Assembly: GCA_022640915.1 (NCBI GenBank)
Contig: JALCCT010000015.1
Coordinates: 1-35,794, forward strand
Reading direction: 5' to 3'
Source of the DNA: Bifidobacterium sp.
GTDB lineage: Bacteria; Actinomycetota; Actinomycetes; Actinomycetales; Bifidobacteriaceae
Length of the DNA stretch: 35,794 nt
This document shows positions 30,698-35,794 of the stretch, in pieces. A model generated the notes under the pieces. That model had not been told where the DNA came from. It saw only the letters and a list, made by a program, of their open reading frames with translations, and searched no databases. The first letter of the stretch is position 1. Each line of letters starts with the position of its first letter. A program made the translations under genes and the position numbers.

Positions 30698-31120
30698 ATG
30701 AGCGTGAATGAAACGGCATCTCAAAACGCTGAAGAATTCGGTTTTCACACCGGAGACATCGTACAGGAATGGCTGTGGGATGACGATGTAAACGACGCCA
30801 TCCGCACTAAGATCGAGGAGCTGACCGGCGAGGAGCTGGTCGACGAGGATTATGATTCCGCGGTTGATGGTGTGATTGTCTGGTGGCGCGACGGCGATGA
30901 CGAGGACAGCCTCGCCGATACCATCGTTGATGCACTCGGTGTGCTCGACGTCAACGGGCCATTGTGGGTGCTGACGCCGAAACCGGGACGCCCGGGTGCC
31001 GCCAATCCCAATATCGTACTATCGGCGGCGAAAACTGCTGGTATGAACGGTTCCACACCATTGACTGTCGCCCCTGACTGGAACGGCATCCGTCTGCGCC
31101 CCTTTGGCAAGGGCCGCTGA
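30698..31120 (+). CDS. DUF3052 family protein
   Basis: This 140-residue soluble protein starts GFHTGDIVQEWLWDDDVND near 13-31, then VDGVIVWWRDGDDEDSLADT, GPLWVLTPKPGRPG and SAAKTAGMNGST, ending in DWNGIRLRPFG. This order of motifs is that of DUF3052, an actinobacterial family of unknown role, and the length is normal. No ribosome site precedes it. TATATT (30691-30696) lies immediately before the ATG, so transcription may begin near the GTG at 30704, which would make a leaderless start two codons later. It follows the S16 protease by 120 bases and has its own promoter-like sequence. Confidence 0.88.
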   Translation: MSVNETASQNAEEFGFHTGDIVQEWLWDDDVNDAIRTKIEELTGEELVDEDYDSAVDGVIVWWRDGDDEDSLADTIVDALGVLDVNGPLWVLTPKPGRPGAANPNIVLSAAKTAGMNGSTPLTVAPDWNGIRLRPFGKGR

Positions 31121-31490
31121 GGCTAAGCTGGGCAGTTGCGGTCCTGCATGGACTTGCGGGGCCGTTCGCGTCATCGTGGCGGCCTGCTGTGTTGGGGCTA
31201 GTGGTTGCGCTGCACGGAGTATGTAGTCTGGTCGCTCGTGCCTGTGCCTTGTGCCGGTATGGGTGCGGAATGTATGAAATATATTTAAGAATCTTGGAAA
31301 TCAAAAGAGATGGCTGAGGCGGCGGGAAATCCGTTGCGTATTCATTCCCGCGGCTGCGCACCTGCCTGAGCCATAGTAGAGAGTAGTCGGCACAGCATCA
31401 ATGCCGCCGAGTGGGAGTGCAGTGGCGTGTGCCAAGCATTCGCGATAACTGATATGCACTCGGCAGCGCATATCAGTTATATCCAATCAC
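31121..31490. other. Gene-free stretch between DUF3052 and glyA
   Basis: No frame here has a ribosome site and a recognisable product. An AT-rich spot (about 31271-31305, AAATATATTTAAGAATC) could be a promoter. I looked for tmRNA, SRP RNA and RNase P signatures and saw none. The glyA terminator hairpin is at its right end. Confidence 0.5.
31445..31480 (-). terminator. glyA terminator hairpin
   Basis: ATAACTGATATGC (31445-31457) pairs exactly with GCATATCAGTTAT (31468-31480) around 10 bases, 10 bases beyond the glyA stop on the minus strand. The stem is AT-rich with no following U-run, so termination may be partial. Confidence 0.6.
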
Positions 31491-32843
31491 TCAGTCGATC
31501 TGATCAAGCCCAGGGTAGAGCGGGAAGTTCTCGGTCAGCTTCATGACGCGAGCGTGCAGCGCCTCGGTGTCGGCGCAAAGGCCTTGTGCCAGCGCGGTGC
31601 CGATGATATCAGCAACCTCCCGGTATTGCTCTTCGCCGAAGCCGCGCGTTGCCAGCGCCGACGTACCGATGCGCAGGCCGGAGGAGATGGCCGCCGGACG
31701 CGGGTCGAAGGGCACGGTGTTGCGGTTAACCGTAATGCCGCATTGCGCGAGCAGGTCTTCGCCTTGTTTGCCATCAAGCTCGCTGTGGCGCAGATCGGCC
31801 ATGACCAGATGCACGTCGGTGCCGCCAGTGAGCACACTGACGCCGTTGGCTTTCACGTCCGCGGCGGTCAGTCGTTCTGCGATGATCTTCGCGCCGTCAA
31901 GCGTGCGCTGCATACGATCTTTGAACGCCGTGCTGCCTGCAATAGCGAAGGCAACAGCTTTACCTGCTATCACGTGCATAAGCGGACCGCCCTGCTGACC
32001 GGGGAACACGGCGGAATTGAGCTTCTTGGCATATTCGGATCGCGCGAGAATGAACCCGGAGCGCGGGCCACCCAAGGTCTTATGCGCGGTGGACGAAACG
32101 ACGTCAGCATATGGCACAGGGCTGGGGTGCAGGCCGGTCGCCACAAGCCCGGCGAAGTGGGCCATGTCCACCCAGAACTTCGCGCCGACCTCATCGGCGA
32201 TAGCCTTCATGGCCGCGAAATCCTCGATGCGCGGGTAGGCGCTCCAGCCGCCGATAATCAAGGCCGGATGGGTTTCGAGCGCCCGCTGGCGAATGATCTC
32301 AGGATCGATGCGATAGGTCTCAGGATTTACGCCATAAGACTCGGCATGATAGAAGCGCCCGGAGAAGTTGATCTTCATGCCGTGCGTCAGATGCCCGCCG
32401 TGGTCGAGAGCAAGTCCGAGCACCGTGTCGCCGGGCTTTATCAGCGCCTGATACACGGCGGCGTTGGCTTGCGCGCCTGAATGCGGTTGCACATTCGCGT
32501 ATTGCGCGCCGAAGAGCGCCTTGGCTCGTTCACGCGCCAGCGTCTCGACCTGATCCACGATCTCGCAGCCGCCGTAATACCGCCGCCCTGGGTAGCCTTC
32601 CGCGTATTTGTTGGTCAGCACCGAGCCCTGCGCCTGCAGTACCGCACGGGGCACGAAGTTTTCGGAGGCAATCATCTCAAGGCCGTCCTGCTGACGATGC
32701 AGTTCGCCGTCGAGCAGCGCAGCGATTTCAGGATCTGCCTGTGCGATCGGGGCGTTGAACAGATCGCCCGCTGTCTGAGCCAGCGGATATTTGGAGGCTG
32801 TGGTGGATTCGTCCGAAGCGGATGCGGCAGTGATGTGGGTCAT
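31491..32843 (-). CDS. glyA: Serine hydroxymethyltransferase
   Basis: GlyA moves the serine hydroxymethyl group to tetrahydrofolate, giving glycine and one-carbon units, with pyridoxal phosphate as cofactor. The protein has 450 residues, including a 25-residue Ser/Thr-rich start longer than usual. [20 protein letters not shown] and [15 protein letters not shown] are the N-terminal family signatures, [15 protein letters not shown] the cofactor loop, and [13 protein letters not shown] contains the lysine that binds the cofactor. The ATG at 32843 follows AGGAAGC; the longer frame upstream overlaps the previous gene and has no ribosome site. It lies 34 bases after the OFA transporter on the same strand, so they may share a transcript. 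Confidence 0.96.
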   Translation of the reverse strand: MTHITAASASDESTTASKYPLAQTAGDLFNAPIAQADPEIAALLDGELHRQQDGLEMIASENFVPRAVLQAQGSVLTNKYAEGYPGRRYYGGCEIVDQVETLARERAKALFGAQYANVQPHSGAQANAAVYQALIKPGDTVLGLALDHGGHLTHGMKINFSGRFYHAESYGVNPETYRIDPEIIRQRALETHPALIIGGWSAYPRIEDFAAMKAIADEVGAKFWVDMAHFAGLVATGLHPSPVPYADVVSSTAHKTLGGPRSGFILARSEYAKKLNSAVFPGQQGGPLMHVIAGKAVAFAIAGSTAFKDRMQRTLDGAKIIAERLTAADVKANGVSVLTGGTDVHLVMADLRHSELDGKQGEDLLAQCGITVNRNTVPFDPRPAAISSGLRIGTSALATRGFGEEQYREVADIIGTALAQGLCADTEALHARVMKLTENFPLYPGLDQID

Positions 32844-32877
32844 GGCTTGCTTCCTATCGTGGTAGGTTGTTTGATTC

Positions 32878-34188
32878 CTAGTAATGACGGGTAAAGGATA
32901 GCTTCGAAATGCTTCCAATGTGCATTCTACCGGTTTCTCGTTTCTTGGTACGTGACACCAGCCAGATGGACACGGCGGCAACTGTGTAGAGCAGTGCAAG
33001 AATGGGGATCAGCGCGCTGTAGCGATGCGTCTGGTCGGAGGCGTGCCTGATGACGAAGGAGGCCAGCTGGTTGCCCGACAGACCGGCGATGGCCCATGCG
33101 CTCAGGGCCAGCCCATGCGTTGTGGAGACAGCGGTGATGCCGAAGTGCTGGTCAAGCAGTACCGGCAGTGTTGAGAAGCCGCCGCCGTACCCTGCGTTGA
33201 CGAGGAAGAGCATGGCCAGCACAGCCCACAGGAGGGCTCGGTCGATGCTGTGAGTGGCGATCTGCAACAGGCACACTGCGATCGACAAGGCGAAGATGAT
33301 CAGATACACAGTTTCACGTCGTTTGAGATGGTCGGAAAGCGTGGAGAAACCAAGACGTCCGAGTGTGTTGAACACGGCGTCAACCGCAAGCACTGTGCCG
33401 ATGATGCCGGCAATGGCAAGAGAAAGTGTGTCGGCGCTCTGGCCTGCGTATCGTGGCAGCTGGCCGAGCACATCGTGCAGGATGTCCTTCTCCTGCGAGA
33501 TCAGCGCCAGCCCGCAGGTGATGTTGATGTAGAAGGCGAGCCAGATGCCCCAGAACACGGGCTTACGCATGATGCTCATGCGGCTGACCTGCGCCTCGGG
33601 ATGATAGACATAGCCTTGCGGACGCTTGATGAGTAAGAATCCGGCGAACATCATCACGGCGTAGACGGCGGACAGAACGTAGAACATGGCGACTAGACCG
33701 ATTGATCCGATGAGGTACTCCATTATGGGGCTGGCGATGGCCTTGGCCAGACCGAAACCTGCCACGGCGATGCCAGTCGCTAGCCCTTTGTTGTTTGAGA
33801 ACCACAGCATGAGATTCTTCACTGGTACGAGGTAGCCGATGCCAAGCCCCACGCCCATAATCGCGCCGTAGCAGATGAATACGCCGGGCAGAAAATTGAG
33901 CGCAATGCTCAGTCCCGTGCCGGCGAACCCTATAACGAAGCAGATCATCGAGATCAGCGCGGACCTCTTGATATCGCGTTCGACCATGGGGCCGAGGAAC
34001 GCAGCAGACATGCCCAGAAAGAAGATGGCAAGCGAAAAGCCCCATTCGATGGTCCCGGCGGGTGCATGCATACGGTCTGCGATGAGCTGTTTAAACACGC
34101 TCCAGCAGTACACGGTACCTATTGAGACGTGAATCAGCAACGCCGGCGCGATGGCTCGCGTCCAACGGTTATCGGCGATATGTGACAT
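32878..34188 (-). CDS. OFA-family MFS transporter (oxalate/formate antiporter-like)
   Basis: The protein has 436 residues and twelve helices. [15 protein letters not shown] near 22-36 is the OFA signature (G-x-x-YaWSVF), [15 protein letters not shown] then [17 protein letters not shown] covers the central family motif, and the second half contains [18 protein letters not shown] carriers exchange small carboxylates such as oxalate/formate or move pyruvate-like acids; the substrate here is unknown. I chose the ATG at 34188 after AGAGAGG. The leader contains a tandem 10-bp repeat (34245-34264). It precedes glyA by 34 bases, so a link to one-carbon or formate balance is possible but only inferred. 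Confidence 0.9.
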   Translation of the reverse strand: MSHIADNRWTRAIAPALLIHVSIGTVYCWSVFKQLIADRMHAPAGTIEWGFSLAIFFLGMSAAFLGPMVERDIKRSALISMICFVIGFAGTGLSIALNFLPGVFICYGAIMGVGLGIGYLVPVKNLMLWFSNNKGLATGIAVAGFGLAKAIASPIMEYLIGSIGLVAMFYVLSAVYAVMMFAGFLLIKRPQGYVYHPEAQVSRMSIMRKPVFWGIWLAFYINITCGLALISQEKDILHDVLGQLPRYAGQSADTLSLAIAGIIGTVLAVDAVFNTLGRLGFSTLSDHLKRRETVYLIIFALSIAVCLLQIATHSIDRALLWAVLAMLFLVNAGYGGGFSTLPVLLDQHFGITAVSTTHGLALSAWAIAGLSGNQLASFVIRHASDQTHRYSALIPILALLYTVAAVSIWLVSRTKKRETGRMHIGSISKLSFTRHY

Positions 34189-34244
34189 GGAATCCTCTCT
34201 GTCTTCTCTTAGTGTGCAGAGAGTACGCAGCAGGACAGCTAGGC

Positions 34245-34264
34245 CACGCAGATTCACGCAGATT
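34245..34264. promoter_or_regulatory. Tandem 10-bp direct repeat in the OFA leader
   Basis: CACGCAGATT occurs twice in a row (34245-34254 and 34255-34264), one helical turn apart, about 57 bp upstream of the OFA start codon. It is a plausible binding site for a regulator. No candidate regulator gene is in the window. Confidence 0.5.
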
Positions 34265-34790
34265 TATGGCGCGGTAATGTGTAGCTCGGTGGTGTGTGGT
34301 GATGTGATGCGCGAAGGCAAGATGTCGCGTTGTCTGGGAACGTTGCGTTGTTGAGCGCAGTGTTCCTTGTACGCAGTGTTTTTTGTGCTGATGGGCTGGT
34401 TAATTGCTGGTGAATCGTTTGCTTGCGCTCTCTACACGAAACAAAATAACATGACGGCAGTGCGTGCTGACAGACCATTGTTGCGACACGCCAGGGGCTA
34501 ATCGTGCAGTGTGATGTGGGACACAGATAAGTGTTCGATTGTGTTATGTTTTACTGTTCTGTTACTTGCTGTTGAGCATGTGATGTTATGTGAGAATATG
34601 TATGGAACCACTGCGAATACAGGGTTTTTCGAGTGTCATAACTTTTACTGATAATCTTTTTATCTTCTGTAAGCGAACAATGTAAAGGCGTGTCGTGTGA
34701 AGTTCTGTCGTACGGCAGTGCTTCGTGTTCCGGATTGTAGCGGGCCTTGTTTGGAAGATCGGGGTTTCAGGAGAGCTGCAGCTCAGAATC
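34265..34790. other. AT-rich, GT-skewed gap before the OFA gene
   Basis: About 526 bases without a supported gene. The plus strand is rich in G and T (minus strand in A and C), most strongly at about 34520-34700, unlike the rest of the window. Short minus-strand frames exist (34254-34478, 34586-34834) without ribosome sites or family motifs. It probably holds the OFA promoter and may hold an unrecognised RNA. Confidence 0.5.
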
Positions 34791-35303
34791 TCAGAACTGC
34801 TTGAACTGCGGTGCCTCGTGCTCGCCGGTTTCAAGCCAGTGGGCGAGGTCGTCGGGGCCAGCGAACACCTCGCTCACTGACTGCGCAATCATAAGATTGA
34901 TGGTGTCCGAAGGGTTAACGCCTTCGTAATAGGCATAGACTGGCATGCCGCGGCTGTAGGCGTAGCCGATTTCGAACATGGTGCCGGTATCGCCGTCGAT
35001 GAGGTTGGCGATGACCGCATCCGAATCATGGATGCCTACGATGTCCTTGTCGAAGCACAGTTTGGGCCAGTTCTCGTCATGGATGCGATTCTCTTCCTCG
35101 CCGAATCGGGGCTTGAACAGCTTCCTTCCGCTCGATTCGAGGGCTGCTTCCAGCCGCTCCATGCTGTGGATCTGCGCGTCGTTGAAGAATGGTCCAGCGA
35201 CATAAAAATCGAAGTGTCCTGGTGTGGTTTCGGATCGAATGTCGAATGGGCGCTGGTCCTCGGGACCGGTGTTGGATGGATTAGGTGAAGCGGCTGCGGC
35301 CAT
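34791..35303 (-). CDS. Nucleoside 2-deoxyribosyltransferase-like protein
   Basis: The protein has 170 residues. FDFYVAGPFFNDAQ near 32-45 is the start motif of the family, DSDAVIANLIDGDTGTMFEIGYAYSRGMPVYAY near 98-130 holds the catalytic Glu (MFEIGYA) and nucleoside-binding Asp residues, and a C-terminal segment closes the fold. Such enzymes swap bases between deoxyribonucleosides or hydrolyse damaged nucleotides. Residues 1-30 are a polar extension. I prefer the ATG at 35303 because AAAGG lies 7 bases upstream; the ATG at 35309 is too close. The gene stands alone on the minus strand. Confidence 0.88.
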   Translation of the reverse strand: MAAAASPNPSNTGPEDQRPFDIRSETTPGHFDFYVAGPFFNDAQIHSMERLEAALESSGRKLFKPRFGEEENRIHDENWPKLCFDKDIVGIHDSDAVIANLIDGDTGTMFEIGYAYSRGMPVYAYYEGVNPSDTINLMIAQSVSEVFAGPDDLAHWLETGEHEAPQFKQF

Positions 35304-35480
35304 TGACATGCCTTTCGGGTGGGTATTTCGCGTGTGCGGAACGCGAAGTTATCGGTAAGATTCGCTGAGCAATAAGTATGCTCCATGGCTATGTCGTTGC
35401 TTGGCCCGTATCTTCGTTCATACGCCAAATGCTCACGATATAAGGTAGGGGCCGGCCAGGCAAAATATACAACTATGGCA

Positions 35481-35537
35481 GTGACCCGTCGTTGCAGGAA
35501 CAATCGGTGATGAATTGTTCCCGCAACGACGGGTCAC
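35481..35537 (-). terminator. 24-bp hairpin downstream of the partial reductase gene
   Basis: Bases 35481-35504 pair with 35514-35537 around a 9-base loop with one non-Watson-Crick position. Read on the minus strand that position is a G-U pair, on the plus strand A-C, so the RNA is stable only from the minus strand. This fits termination of the minus-strand gene ending at 35571. Confidence 0.7.
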
Positions 35538-35570
35538 CGTCAGTGGTGCTGGCATTGCAGGTGCAGACGA

Positions 35571-35794
35571 CTACGCGCGCTGCAGCTTCAGGCTGATGGC
35601 GGTTCCCAGGCCCTGGACGTAGGCGAGTTGGATCTGCAATTCAGCCAGCGGCTCAAGCAGACGTGCGTTTTCCAGCGGGCCGACAGGCACTGCGTCGAAG
35701 CCGAGTGAAGTGAGGTATTCGACGACGGTCTTCACGGCTACTTCGTCATCGCCTGCGACCGGCGCGAAAATCGAGCCTGCTGGGAACGCGGCGG
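35571..35794 (-). CDS. C-terminal part of an F420/NADP-dependent reductase-like (NAD-binding) protein
   Basis: Only the last 74 codons are inside the window. They read PAGSIFAPVAGDDEVAVKTV then VEYLTSLGFDAVPVGPLENA and RLLEPLAELQIQLAYVQGLG, ending AISLKLQRA. GFDAVxVGPLxxARxLEPLAxLxIxLAY is the C-terminal part of the NADPH-dependent F420 reductase/NADP oxidoreductase family (Rossmann domain plus a C-terminal helix bundle). The stop is at 35571-35573. The N-terminal nucleotide-binding part lies beyond the window edge, so cofactor preference cannot be judged. Confidence 0.8.
   Translation of the reverse strand, partial: AAFPAGSIFAPVAGDDEVAVKTVVEYLTSLGFDAVPVGPLENARLLEPLAELQIQLAYVQGLGTAISLKLQRA

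Noticed and set aside
31121..31440. tmRNA, 4.5S RNA or RNase P RNA in the long gap before glyA
   Set aside because: None of the diagnostic conserved segments is present.
32481..32894. Plus-strand frames opposite glyA
   Set aside because: They lie antisense to highly conserved glyA motifs and have no start signals.
1..35794. CRISPR array or retron-like repeats
   Set aside because: No regularly spaced repeats of 25-40 bases and no Cas or reverse transcriptase protein motifs were found.

Overview
This 35.8 kb window reads as a chromosomal segment of a Bifidobacterium, or a very close actinobacterial relative. The evidence is moderate-to-high GC, actinobacterial-only families (DUF3107, DUF3052, the DUF2342 metalloprotease-like family), bifidobacterial-style core genes (dapF, murI, glyA, an OFA transporter), and several genes that seem to be read without a Shine-Dalgarno sequence. 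No species name is claimed.

Bases 1-5380 are the integrase-proximal end of a prophage inserted at the 3' end of a tRNA-Phe gene. It holds a modular GH25/Cpl-7/LysM endolysin, a detached LysM half-repeat, a small protein resembling the Acb2/Tad1 anti-CBASS sponge family, and a holin-like protein. A Ca2+/Na+ antiporter gene follows, then a small unknown gene and a tyrosine integrase with twin 10-bp-spaced repeats upstream. The antiporter sits between two related copies of a module made of a short conserved block, the palindrome ACGAATTCGT and a terminator. This suggests that it is moron cargo brought in next to a phage terminator.

Bases 5380-15304 are host chromosome. They hold tRNA-Phe and tRNA-Asp, a Pro/Gln-rich DUF4190 membrane protein, galE, trmB and two small membrane proteins. 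A ribosome-protection-type (TetM/OtrA-like) GTPase follows, then an MFS exporter, a YihY/BrkB membrane protein and an NAD(P)-binding reductase. Bases 15305-16050 are a decayed patch with the N-terminus of an ABC ATPase and the C-terminus of an IS256-family transposase.

Bases 16053-17339 are a fluoride-response operon: a riboswitch, an unknown 93-residue ORF and a coupled FluC/CrcB pair. After that come an SPFH protein, a patatin-like hydrolase, murI and dapF (peptidoglycan and lysine precursors), a VKOR-family oxidoreductase and a PHP-domain enzyme. Next are DUF3107, a phosphotransferase-fold protein that lacks its catalytic residues, and a short UvrD-type helicase. Then come a DUF2342 protein with an altered zinc motif, a Lon-type (S16) membrane protease without a PDZ domain, and DUF3052. 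The window ends with glyA preceded by an OFA-family transporter, a nucleoside 2-deoxyribosyltransferase-like protein, and the C-terminal part of an F420/NADP-dependent-reductase-like protein cut by the window edge.

The most interesting region is the prophage end: a putative anti-defence gene between endolysin and holin, and a repeat-bracketed ion antiporter. Next in interest are the conserved-looking families whose active sites are visibly altered, and the extra ORF inside the fluoride operon.
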